From Planktotalea sp. (GTDB lineage: Bacteria; Pseudomonadota; Alphaproteobacteria; Rhodobacterales; Rhodobacteraceae): a stretch of DNA of 5,325 bases. The position numbers and the translations under genes were made by a program. The DNA is taken from assembly GCA_024645145.1 (NCBI GenBank), contig JAHEGL010000281.1, forward strand, positions 1 to 5,325. The letters run 5' to 3'. How positions within the stretch are numbered: position 1 is the first letter of the stretch; every line of letters starts with the position of its first letter. This document shows, one piece after another, positions 1 through 5,325 of the stretch. The notes below the pieces were generated by a model that saw only the letters and a list, made by a program, of their open reading frames with translations, did no database searches and was not told the DNA's origin.

Positions 1-48
1 TGTTGCCGTCACCAACGAAACCGCCGCAATTGTAAGAAGTGCTTTCAT
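1..48 (-). CDS. N-terminus of a putative exported protein (partial, runs off the window)
   Basis: Only the first 16 codons are visible. They read MKALLTIAAVSLVTAT on the minus strand, starting with ATG at 48-46. A lysine at position 2 followed by an uninterrupted hydrophobic, alanine-rich stretch is the start of a Sec-type signal peptide, so the product is probably periplasmic, outer-membrane or lipidated. The cleavage site or lipobox lies outside the window. A clear Shine-Dalgarno sequence (GGGAG at 60-56) sits 7 bases before the ATG, which supports a real gene start rather than a chance ORF. The gene is divergent from hisA. The family cannot be named from 16 residues, and I assign no function. 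Confidence 0.7.
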   Translation of the reverse strand, partial: MKALLTIAAVSLVTAT

Positions 49-55
49 CTTTTTT

Positions 56-60
56 CTCCC
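56..60 (-). promoter_or_regulatory. Ribosome binding site of the divergent exported-protein gene
   Basis: On the minus strand GGGAG is followed by a 7-base A-rich spacer and then ATG at 48-46. Both the match to the anti-Shine-Dalgarno sequence and the spacing are good. This site is the main evidence that the truncated frame at the left edge is a genuine gene start. Confidence 0.6.
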
Positions 61-163
61 GTTTATTTGACGCAAGAGTGCAAGGCCCCCTGCAACAAAG
101 CAAGAGTTGACGCTACGCCCGTTGCAAAATCGGCAATCTCATGCGAAGGGATGCGCACGTAAT

Positions 164-170
164 AAAAAGG
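164..170 (+). promoter_or_regulatory. Ribosome binding site that decides the hisA start
   Basis: The purine run AAAAAGG lies 9 bases before the ATG at 180-182. The upstream in-frame ATG at 141 has no comparable site and would add 13 basic residues ([13 protein letters not shown]) in front of the conserved HisA start [10 protein letters not shown]. The site therefore favours 180 as the start. Confidence 0.6.
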
Positions 171-179
171 CTTTGCGCG

Positions 180-905
180 ATGATCCTCTACCCTGCGATT
201 GATCTTAAAGACGGCCAAGCGGTGCGCTTGTTGCGCGGCGAAATGGACAAGGCAACTGTGTTCAGCAACGATCCCGCTGCGCAAGCTTTGGAGTTCGTCA
301 ATGCAGGGTGTGAATGGTTGCATCTGGTTGATCTCAATGGTGCTTTTGCGGGCGAGCCAGTCAACGCCGCGCCGGTGGAGGCGATTTTGAAAGCCTGTAA
401 AGTGCCTGCACAACTTGGCGGCGGAATCCGAGACATGGCAACGATCGAGCGTTGGCTGGACAAAGGGTTGCAGCGCGTGATCCTTGGCACTGTCGCAGTA
501 GAGAACCCTGAGCTGGTCAGAGAAGCCGCAAAAGCGTTTCCTGGACATGTGGCTGTCGGAATTGACGCACGCGGCGGTAAAGTCGCAACCAAAGGTTGGG
601 CAGAAGAAACGAACGTTGAAGTCACCGATCTGGCGCGTTCGTTTGAGGACGCGGGTGTTGCGGCAATCATTTACACCGACATCAACCGCGATGGCGCGAT
701 GCAAGGACCCAACATTGACGCAACGGCGGCCTTGGCGCGTGCCGTCTCTATTCCTGTCATTGCCTCTGGCGGCGTATCTTCCTTAGAGGATTTGATTGCG
801 TTGCGCGATTGCGGAGCCAATTTGAACGGCGCGATTTCTGGTCGCGCCTTGTATGATGGTGCGCTTGATTTGGCAGACGCGCTGAAGGTGTTTGGCAATG
901 CTTAA
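180..905 (+). CDS. hisA: Phosphoribosylformimino-5-aminoimidazole carboxamide ribotide isomerase (ProFAR isomerase)
   Basis: HisA carries out the fourth step of histidine biosynthesis in the cytoplasm, the Amadori isomerisation of ProFAR to PRFAR (EC 5.3.1.16). The 241-residue product has the usual family length and reads as a complete (beta/alpha)8 barrel. It begins [17 protein letters not shown], with the general base Asp at residue 8 and the second catalytic Asp at 129 in VGIDARGG. The phosphate-binding loops are visible as GGGIR (about 80-84) and ASGGVS (195-200), and TDINRDG (166-172) is the typical segment before strand 6. I chose the ATG at 180 because it gives the canonical N-terminus and has a good ribosome binding site; an in-frame ATG at 141 would add 13 atypical residues. 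The 3' end overlaps hisF by 8 bases. HisF is a barrel paralogue, but the N-terminus and loops here are of HisA type, so confusion is unlikely. Confidence 0.97.
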   Translation: MILYPAIDLKDGQAVRLLRGEMDKATVFSNDPAAQALEFVNAGCEWLHLVDLNGAFAGEPVNAAPVEAILKACKVPAQLGGGIRDMATIERWLDKGLQRVILGTVAVENPELVREAAKAFPGHVAVGIDARGGKVATKGWAEETNVEVTDLARSFEDAGVAAIIYTDINRDGAMQGPNIDATAALARAVSIPVIASGGVSSLEDLIALRDCGANLNGAISGRALYDGALDLADALKVFGNA

Positions 906-1659
906 AACCCGTATCATCCCTTGTCTCGATGTTGCTGATGGGCGCGTCGTCAAAGGTGTGAACTTTGTCGGCTTACGTGATGCGGGCGACCCTGTCGAAA
1001 GCGCGCGCGCCTATGATCTTGCGGGAGCGGACGAGCTTTGTTTTCTCGACATTCACGCCACACATGAAAACCGCGGCACAATGTTTGATGTTGTGCGGCG
1101 CACGGCAGAGCAGTGCTATATTCCATTAACTGTAGGTGGTGGCGTGCGCGAAGTGGACGATGTTCGTGCACTTTTACTTGCAGGCGCTGACAAGGTAAGT
1201 TTCAACTCTGCCGCGGTGGCGCGGCCTGACGTCTTGAGCGAAGCCGCAGATCAATTCGGCAGCCAATGCATTGTCTGCGCCATAGATGCGAAAACCGTTG
1301 CTCCAGGCCGTTGGGAGATTTTCACTCATGGCGGGCGTAAATCAACTGGAATTGACGCTGTTGAATTCGCTATCCGCGTCGCTGAAAAAGGCGCAGGTGA
1401 GATTTTGCTTACCTCAATGGATCGCGACGGAACAAAATCGGGGTTCAACCTACCCCTGACGCGCGCGATTTCAGATGCTGTAAATGTGCCTGTGATCGCC
1501 TCTGGCGGTGTCGGCAATCTTGATCATCTGGTCGAGGGCGTCACACAAGGCGGCGCAAGTGCCGTTCTTGCCGCGTCGATCTTCCACTTTGGCGAATATA
1601 CAGTTGCTCAAGCAAAGGCGCATATGGCCGCCGCAGGTATTCCAGTGAGGCTGACATGA
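898..1659 (+). CDS. hisF: Imidazole glycerol phosphate synthase, cyclase subunit
   Basis: HisF is the synthase/cyclase half of IGP synthase (EC 4.3.2.10). It uses ammonia channelled from the glutaminase HisH to turn PRFAR into imidazole glycerol phosphate and AICAR, the latter feeding back to purine synthesis. The 253-residue product has normal family length. It starts [20 protein letters not shown] and carries the two catalytic aspartates, Asp11 (CLDV) and Asp130 (AIDAK). Phosphate loops appear as VGGGVR (79-84) and ASGGVG (201-206), with [11 protein letters not shown] at 173-183 before strand 6. The ATG at 898 gives the standard start; an in-frame TTG at 892 would add only two residues. GAAGGTG at 884-890 is a plausible ribosome binding site inside the hisA end. 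The start overlaps hisA by 8 bases and the stop overlaps hisE by 4 (ATGA), so translation of the three genes is probably coupled. Its partner gene hisH is not in the window. Confidence 0.97.
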   Translation: MLKTRIIPCLDVADGRVVKGVNFVGLRDAGDPVESARAYDLAGADELCFLDIHATHENRGTMFDVVRRTAEQCYIPLTVGGGVREVDDVRALLLAGADKVSFNSAAVARPDVLSEAADQFGSQCIVCAIDAKTVAPGRWEIFTHGGRKSTGIDAVEFAIRVAEKGAGEILLTSMDRDGTKSGFNLPLTRAISDAVNVPVIASGGVGNLDHLVEGVTQGGASAVLAASIFHFGEYTVAQAKAHMAAAGIPVRLT

Positions 1660-1967
1660 GCGTTTTGCACGACCTATTCGAAACGATCCAAGCACGCAAA
1701 GCAGAAGGTGGCACTGAGAGCTGGACCGCAAAGCTGCTGGCAAAAGGGCCTGAAAAATGCGCCGAGAAATTTGGCGAAGAGGCGATTGAAGCGATCATCG
1801 AAGCTATAAAAGACGACAAGGTAGCTTTGCGTTCTGAGGCTGCCGATGTGCTTTATCACTTGTTCGTCATGCTCGCTGCGCGCGATGTGTCACTCGCAGA
1901 AGTCGAGGATGTGTTGGCGCAACGCGTTGGCACCTCTGGTATTGCTGAAAGAGCGTCGCGCACCTGA
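1656..1967 (+). CDS. hisE: Phosphoribosyl-ATP pyrophosphohydrolase
   Basis: HisE performs the second step of histidine biosynthesis, hydrolysing phosphoribosyl-ATP to phosphoribosyl-AMP and pyrophosphate (EC 3.6.1.31). The 103-residue all-helical product is the length expected of a stand-alone HisE, not fused to HisI as in enterobacteria. It shows the MazG-type metal-binding pattern: ExxE in KFGEEAIE (E42, E45) and ExxD in SEAADVLYH (E61, D64). The segment [17 protein letters not shown] (18-34) is typical of the family. The start ATG lies within the hisF stop (ATGA overlap), with GTGAGG ending 5 bases upstream as its ribosome binding site. It is the last plus-strand gene here; the HisI cyclohydrolase that acts next must be elsewhere in the genome. 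The stop is only 19 bases from the convergent tilS stop. Confidence 0.96.
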   Translation: MSVLHDLFETIQARKAEGGTESWTAKLLAKGPEKCAEKFGEEAIEAIIEAIKDDKVALRSEAADVLYHLFVMLAARDVSLAEVEDVLAQRVGTSGIAERASRT

Positions 1968-1986
1968 ACACCGTCCGCGTTTGAGT
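1968..1986. other. Convergent junction between the his and tol-pal-tilS clusters
   Basis: The stop codons of hisE (plus) and tilS (minus) face each other across 19 bases. I see no GC-rich hairpin followed by a T run on either strand in or next to this gap. Transcripts from the two sides therefore probably run into the opposing gene before ending, or end by Rho. This is a description of what the gap holds, not evidence of a regulatory element. Confidence 0.6.
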
Positions 1987-3150
1987 TTATTTGGAAAAAT
2001 GAAGCGGATTGGCGGTGCTTGCGCTCCAAGCAGGGTCAGGCTTTGCGATTGGGGCTGCAATGAAGGTCTCATTCTGCCAAATAACCGGAGTTCCCAAAAG
2101 TGAGCGACGTGGCACAAGCGCTGTGTCTCGCCAATCGGGGATATGGGTAAAGTCGGCCTCCCTGAGGGACGTGATGACATGCGTTGCGCTGAGCGGGCCT
2201 GTGATCTTCCATCGCATCTCATCTTCTTTGATCGCACTGGGCTCTCGAGTGAGGCGCAAAGTGTCTCCATGATGATAGGCAATGCATCCGTGTAGGGTTT
2301 GAGCAGAGTTATTTGAGAGAAGTGCGATCAAAGCGCTGAAGCGCGGACGATATGGATTGCCCGAGATGTTACACAGGGCTCGGCTCAAAACCCGAGCGGC
2401 AGTTTCCAAAGGGGCCGTTTGCAAGGCTTTGAAATTGAAAACGGCATCGCCATGATCACCCCATGCGTTCTGTGCAATCCATGTATCTGCGGTCATTTCA
2501 AGAACTTCAGAAGCTGCACGCATCCAATCAGCCGTTTGGCTTAAGCGCTGTGGTGTAAGGCCAAGTTCATCAAGAAACGGCTGGGCTTGGCGCATTTGAA
2601 CACGTTTAAAGCGCGGATCTTTATTGGAGGGGTCCTCGCTCCAGCTCAAGCTTTGTGTGCGCAGGTAGGTTTGCAATTCGAAGCGGTCAGCGCCAAGCAA
2701 TGGCCGCAGAAAACGCACCCCGCTGCGTTCAAAGGTTGCAGGCATCGCCGCAAGACCGTCGACACCCGATCCACGTGCAAGGCGCATCAAAAAAGTCTCA
2801 GCTACGTCGTCTTTGGTATGGCCAAGAGCGACAGCCGCAACACCCGTTCGCTGCGCCCAATCACACAAAGTGCTATAGCGTCCAGCACGTGCACGCGCTT
2901 GGAGGTCGGCACCATCTTCAAGATTGAGCGAGAGGATATCATGAGAGATGCTCAGCGACGCACAGAGTTGTGCAACCTGCCCTGCTTCTTCTTTCGCAGC
3001 TGCCCGTAGGCCATGATCCACAGTCACGGCGCGTATTGCATCTGATCCTTTGGCTTGCGCCATCAAACTCAAGAGTGCCGTTGAATCACTGCCACCTGAG
3101 ACCGCGACGCCCAAAGGGCGATCAATGCTCAAAAGGGCTTTGTTGAGCAT
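1987..3150 (-). CDS. tilS: tRNA(Ile)-lysidine synthetase
   Basis: TilS ligates lysine to C34 of the CAU-anticodon tRNA(Ile) using ATP (EC 6.3.4.19), forming lysidine so that the tRNA reads AUA and is charged with isoleucine. It is a cytoplasmic and generally essential enzyme. The 387-residue product opens with LGVAVSGGSDSTALL, whose SGGSDS (18-23) is the PP-loop of N-type ATP pyrophosphatases. AVTVDHGLR (41-49) and LGHTKDDVAETFLMRLARGSG (109-129) are the other conserved active-site segments, and EDPSNKDPRFKRVQMR (172-187) matches the conserved DPSN...R region. The remaining C-terminal part is divergent, as usual in this family, and the protein is somewhat shorter than the 430-residue E. coli enzyme, with no sign of a frameshift. 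The ATG overlaps the cpoB stop as TAATG. No strong Shine-Dalgarno precedes it, which suggests translation by termination-reinitiation after cpoB. Confidence 0.94.
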   Translation of the reverse strand: MLNKALLSIDRPLGVAVSGGSDSTALLSLMAQAKGSDAIRAVTVDHGLRAAAKEEAGQVAQLCASLSISHDILSLNLEDGADLQARARAGRYSTLCDWAQRTGVAAVALGHTKDDVAETFLMRLARGSGVDGLAAMPATFERSGVRFLRPLLGADRFELQTYLRTQSLSWSEDPSNKDPRFKRVQMRQAQPFLDELGLTPQRLSQTADWMRAASEVLEMTADTWIAQNAWGDHGDAVFNFKALQTAPLETAARVLSRALCNISGNPYRPRFSALIALLSNNSAQTLHGCIAYHHGDTLRLTREPSAIKEDEMRWKITGPLSATHVITSLREADFTHIPDWRDTALVPRRSLLGTPVIWQNETFIAAPIAKPDPAWSASTANPLHFSK

Positions 3151-3995
3151 TAATTGCAGCTCAGTGTGGCCATTTCAACTTGGGCACTACTCGCGGCAGC
3201 TGTCCCTGCGTGGCGCACCCCAACTTCACCAAGGGTAACACAGGCTTCCGCCACTTTGCCCAGACGGCCCAATGTACGACCAAGGCGGAACAATGCCTCG
3301 GGTGCGATGTCACTGGAGGGGTCGCGTGAATAGCCCTCTAGGTACGAACGCGCCGCGTCGCGCGTATTGCCTGCTGCGTCATACGCTTCGCCTTGCAGAA
3401 GGCGAGCTTGCCCTTCCAGCGGGCTGCCCGGAAAGTTTTGCGTGAACAGTTCGAATTGCGCCGCTGCCCCTGCCGCATCACCACTGTCCATCAATGCTTT
3501 GGCTGCATCAAAGTCCGCTTGTTCCCCCATTGCGAGCTGCGCACCGCCGGACACCGTTCCACTTTGTGCGGGCACTGCGATTGGCGCAGTGGGTGCAGTC
3601 CCACCGCCAAGCGTACTGGTCTCACCGAGCGTACTCACATCGCCACCCTCAAGCTCAACCAAGCGAAATTCGAGATCACCAATACGATTGGTGCCATCTT
3701 TCACGATCGAGTCGATGCGAAACTCCAGCTGTTCAATCTTCCCTGTAAGGCGTTGCAGCTCTCCCTCGACAGAAGCGATCCGATCGTTCACAGAGCTGCC
3801 GCTAACAGCAGGTGCAGAGCTGCCTGTCGTCGAAAGTTCCCGCTGCAAGCGCTTCATTTCTACGGATAAGACGGTTAGATCCTGCCGGATATCCGCCAAG
3901 GTTTGCTTAGTATTGCTTTGCGCAACCAAAGACGTTGAACAGATAAAAAGAGACAAGGCAGCCGCGGCAAACCCTTTCGTCAAACGCGCCGTCAT
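3150..3995 (-). CDS. cpoB: Periplasmic Tol-Pal system protein CpoB (YbgF), coiled-coil plus TPR
   Basis: CpoB, formerly YbgF, is the periplasmic protein that in E. coli coordinates the Tol machine with peptidoglycan synthesis (PBP1B/LpoB) during outer-membrane constriction. The 281-residue product has a signal peptide (residues 1 to about 25: basic start, hydrophobic core, LVA before Q26). A heptad-rich region follows at about 30-118, probably the trimerising coiled coil, with a short break around 56-67. Next comes a Gly/Thr/Pro-rich linker (about 119-152) containing STLG twice. The C-terminal domain from about 159 has TPR-like helices (DFDAAKALMDSGDAAGAAAQ, FPGSPLEGQARLLQGEAY, DIAPEALFRLGRTLGRLG). 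Two cysteines, C252 and C280, lie in the exported part. AAGGA at 4009-4005 sits 9 bases before the ATG. The gene is 23 bases downstream of pal and overlaps tilS by one base, the usual tol-pal order. Confidence 0.9.
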   Translation of the reverse strand: MTARLTKGFAAAALSLFICSTSLVAQSNTKQTLADIRQDLTVLSVEMKRLQRELSTTGSSAPAVSGSSVNDRIASVEGELQRLTGKIEQLEFRIDSIVKDGTNRIGDLEFRLVELEGGDVSTLGETSTLGGGTAPTAPIAVPAQSGTVSGGAQLAMGEQADFDAAKALMDSGDAAGAAAQFELFTQNFPGSPLEGQARLLQGEAYDAAGNTRDAARSYLEGYSRDPSSDIAPEALFRLGRTLGRLGKVAEACVTLGEVGVRHAGTAAASSAQVEMATLSCN

Positions 3996-4004
3996 ATATC
4001 TCTT

Positions 4005-4009
4005 TCCTT
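4005..4009 (-). promoter_or_regulatory. Ribosome binding site of cpoB
   Basis: AAGGA on the minus strand, 9 bases ahead of the cpoB ATG, lies in the 23-base pal-cpoB gap. The gap holds nothing else, so cpoB is read from the pal transcript. Confidence 0.55.
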
Positions 4010-4018
4010 AGAAGCAGA

Positions 4019-4561
4019 TTAACCAGAGAGCCCTGCGGCAAGCATAGTCACCGCGCGACGGTTCTTAGCATAGCAACCCTCTTGGCTGCAAATCTCAATC
4101 GGACGTTCCTTACCGAAACTCACAACACGAAGTCGCGAGCTGGAGATACCTTTGGACACAAGATAATCGCGCACTGCATTGGCGCGACGTTCACCGAGCG
4201 CGACGTTATATTCGCGTGTGCCTTGCTCATCTGCATGGCCTTCAATGATCGCGGTATAGTCGGAATTTTCCGTCAGCCACCGTGTTTGACCATCTAGGAT
4301 CAATCGGCCCTGCCCGTTCAATGTGCTTTGATCGACCTCAAAAAGTACACGGTCGCCAACACTTTGCTGGAAGAAGGCAACGGAAGTGGGGTCATTGACG
4401 CCGCCCGTTCCCTCAAACCCACTGCCAGCACCATCATCGATGCCAGTACTTGGACCTGCGTTCAGGTCAACGAAATCATCGCCCTCAAAATCAGATTTGT
4501 TCGAGCAAGCGGCAAGCGCAAGCACACTGGTCAGTAACACTGCTTTGGTGATCATTTTCAT
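4019..4561 (-). CDS. pal: Peptidoglycan-associated outer-membrane lipoprotein Pal
   Basis: Pal is an outer-membrane lipoprotein that binds meso-diaminopimelate in peptidoglycan and, through TolB and TolA, pulls the outer membrane in during division. The 180-residue precursor has a lipoprotein signal peptide ending in the lipobox LAAC, with lipidated Cys19. Ser follows at +2, which in the E. coli Lol scheme favours outer-membrane sorting. Residues 20-57 form an acidic, glycine-rich flexible tether. The OmpA-like domain spans about 60-176, with EGHADEQGTREYN at 107-119 and NxxLxxxRAxAV at 119-130; Asp111 and Arg126 have the spacing of the diaminopimelate-binding pair of OmpA. AKNRRAV (165-171) closes the domain. 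Two cysteines, C158 and C163, flank that last loop. I chose the ATG at 4561 (GAG 8 bases upstream); Met3 is an alternative start that would not change the mature protein. The gene lies 41 bases after tolB. Confidence 0.96.
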   Translation of the reverse strand: MKMITKAVLLTSVLALAACSNKSDFEGDDFVDLNAGPSTGIDDGAGSGFEGTGGVNDPTSVAFFQQSVGDRVLFEVDQSTLNGQGRLILDGQTRWLTENSDYTAIIEGHADEQGTREYNVALGERRANAVRDYLVSKGISSSRLRVVSFGKERPIEICSQEGCYAKNRRAVTMLAAGLSG

Positions 4562-4602
4562 TTGTCTGTCTCACTGCTTATTGTTTGTTTTTAGACGTTT
4601 AT
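4562..4602 (-). other. tolB-pal intergenic spacer
   Basis: This 41-base A/T-rich gap carries only a weak purine stretch (GTGAGA) near the pal start. I see no hairpin and no good promoter hexamer pair, so pal is most simply read from a tolB transcript. A separate weak pal promoter cannot be excluded by eye. Confidence 0.4.
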
Positions 4603-5325
4603 TTAGCGTTGTAGAGGCGACCATGATGGATCGGATGCGCCGCCTGTTGTTGGGATCCGCTTCAGGTTTCGACCCGAAATATCAACGGAGTAAAGCGAGG
4701 CTGAACCGCTCGCACCTTGGGTCTCACGGGTGAACATGATGACGCGACCGTTGGGCGACCACGTCGGCCCCTCATCCAAGAAGGACGCGGTCAGCAAACG
4801 CTCTTCGGAACCATCCGTGCGCATCACACCAATGTGGAAACGTCCTTTGGATTTCTTGGTAAATGCGATCAGATCACCGCGTGGGGACCAAACTGGCGTG
4901 CCATAGCGTCCTTGGCCAAAGCTGATGCGCTTTGCCTCGCCACCGTTGGCGCTCATGATATATATCTGCTGGCTACCGGAGCGATCACTCTCAAACACGA
5001 TACGGCTGCCATCCGGGCTATAGCTTGGTGCAGTTTCAATAGAGGGCGCAGACGTCAGGCGCGCGCTAGATCCACTTGCAACGTCCATGCGGTAAACATC
5101 GGTATTCCCGCCACGCGCGAGGGAATAAACGACGGTACGACCATCAGGCGAAAAGCGCGGCGCGAAGCTCATGGAGCCTTCTTGGCTTTCCAGAACACGG
5201 CGTTTCACATTGCCAACATCTAAGACGTAAATGCGTGGAAAGCCTGTTTCGTAAGACGTATAGAGCACACGATCACCTGTGGGCGAAAAGCGCGGCGCAA
5301 GAACAAGATGCTCAGACCCCGTCAG
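4603..5325 (-). CDS. tolB: Tol-Pal system beta-propeller protein TolB (C-terminal part; 5' end outside window)
   Basis: TolB is the soluble periplasmic partner that binds Pal through its beta-propeller and TolA through its N-terminus, releasing Pal from or returning it to peptidoglycan as the Tol complex is energised. The frame is open to the window edge, and 240 residues plus stop are visible, a little over half of the usual 430 to 450. They consist of repeated WD40-like (PD40) blades: [16 protein letters not shown] (9-24), [15 protein letters not shown] (54-68), [17 protein letters not shown] (98-114), [15 protein letters not shown] (142-156), [15 protein letters not shown] (185-199), and the final [10 protein letters not shown] that closes the propeller. 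The missing part should contain the signal peptide, the N-terminal TolA-binding domain and the first blade. It precedes pal in the same orientation, as is standard, with tolQ, tolR and tolA expected further upstream. The C-terminus is intact. Confidence 0.96.
   Translation of the reverse strand: MTGSEHLVLAPRFSPTGDRVLYTSYETGFPRIYVLDVGNVKRRVLESQEGSMSFAPRFSPDGRTVVYSLARGGNTDVYRMDVASGSSARLTSAPSIETAPSYSPDGSRIVFESDRSGSQQIYIMSANGGEAKRISFGQGRYGTPVWSPRGDLIAFTKKSKGRFHIGVMRTDGSEERLLTASFLDEGPTWSPNGRVIMFTRETQGASGSASLYSVDISGRNLKRIPTTGGASDPSWSPLQR

Larger units (their letters stand above)
49..179. promoter_or_regulatory. Divergent intergenic region, presumed promoters for the left-edge gene and hisAFE
   Basis: These 131 bases separate two genes transcribed away from each other, so promoters for both must lie here or inside the neighbouring genes. 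TTGACG, a perfect or near-perfect -35 hexamer, occurs twice on the plus strand (67-72 and 107-112). Neither copy has a convincing -10 box 16-18 bases downstream, so I do not call an exact promoter. The heptamers TTGACGC (67-73, 107-113) and GCAAGAG (72-78, 100-106) each occur twice, in swapped order, flanking an imperfect inverted repeat with TGCA ends (79-82 and 91-94). There is no histidine-codon-rich leader peptide and no attenuator-like hairpin, so classical his attenuation is not supported here. Confidence 0.4.

Noticed and set aside
151..162. Three-codon mini-ORF (ATG to TAA) upstream of hisA as a leader peptide
   Set aside because: It has no histidine codons, lacks proper spacing from any ribosome binding site and is not followed by alternative hairpins, so attenuation is not supported.
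141..182. Upstream in-frame ATG as the hisA start
   Set aside because: It would add 13 basic, non-conserved residues to a protein whose family starts at [10 protein letters not shown], and the better ribosome binding site serves the ATG at 180.
63..704. Long minus-strand open frame (213 codons) opposite hisA
   Set aside because: It lies wholly antisense to the clear hisA gene, spans the intergenic region, and has a composition with many Cys, His and Arg residues typical of a shadow frame. No domain is recognisable.
2016..2032. Small inverted repeat TGCTTG/CAAGCA as a terminator for the his or tilS transcript
   Set aside because: The stem is only 6 base pairs with a 5-base loop, lies inside tilS coding sequence and has no adjoining T run on either strand, so it does not fit an intrinsic terminator.
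1890..2282. Minus-strand 130-codon frame crossing the hisE-tilS junction
   Set aside because: It overlaps tilS in another frame on the same strand and hisE on the other, with no ribosome binding site seen and no family resemblance.
3596..3645. Repeated STLG segment in the CpoB linker as a DNA repeat element
   Set aside because: It is a short in-frame repeat within a low-complexity linker between the coiled coil and the TPR domain, which is a common and expected feature of such linkers.
3367..4011. Long plus-strand open frame (214 codons) opposite cpoB
   Set aside because: It is an antisense shadow of a well-supported gene. Its Ser/Pro/Cys-rich composition mirrors the Ala/Gly-rich coding strand and shows no recognisable family.

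Overview
The window looks like ordinary chromosomal sequence from an alphaproteobacterium, most likely a Rhodobacterales / Roseobacter-type organism. This rests on three things: moderate GC, the protein-level character of HisA, HisF and TilS, and the arrangement of a tolB-pal-cpoB-tilS cluster. The assignment comes from recognition of families and gene order, not from a database search.

Layout: (1) Positions 1-48, minus strand: only the first 16 codons of a gene whose product begins with a signal peptide. (2) Positions 49-179: a divergent intergenic region that should hold the promoters of that gene and of the his genes. (3) Positions 180-1967, plus strand: hisA, hisF and hisE, tightly overlapping and clearly co-translated. 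They cover three steps of histidine biosynthesis: PRA-isomerase, the cyclase half of IGP synthase, and phosphoribosyl-ATP pyrophosphohydrolase. (4) Positions 1968-1986: a 19-base convergent gap without a recognisable terminator. (5) Positions 5325-1987, minus strand, in transcription order: tolB (5' end outside the window), pal, cpoB (ybgF) and tilS. The first three encode the periplasmic and outer-membrane part of the Tol-Pal envelope constriction machinery. The last encodes the essential tRNA(Ile) lysidine synthetase and is joined to cpoB by a TAATG stop/start overlap.

How they work together: HisE hydrolyses PR-ATP, HisA isomerises ProFAR to PRFAR, and HisF, with the glutaminase HisH (not in the window), converts PRFAR to IGP and AICAR. 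On the other strand, TolB shuttles between the inner-membrane TolQRA complex (expected upstream, outside the window) and the lipoprotein Pal, which anchors the outer membrane to peptidoglycan. CpoB links this system to peptidoglycan synthesis during division. TilS is functionally unrelated (AUA decoding) and appears to ride on the same transcript.

I found no RNA gene, insertion sequence, CRISPR array or phage element, and nothing that I can defend as an undescribed system. The points worth a second look are the gene-order break at the his/tilS convergent junction, the TAATG coupling, the repeat-bearing divergent promoter region, and possible cysteine pairs in Pal and CpoB.
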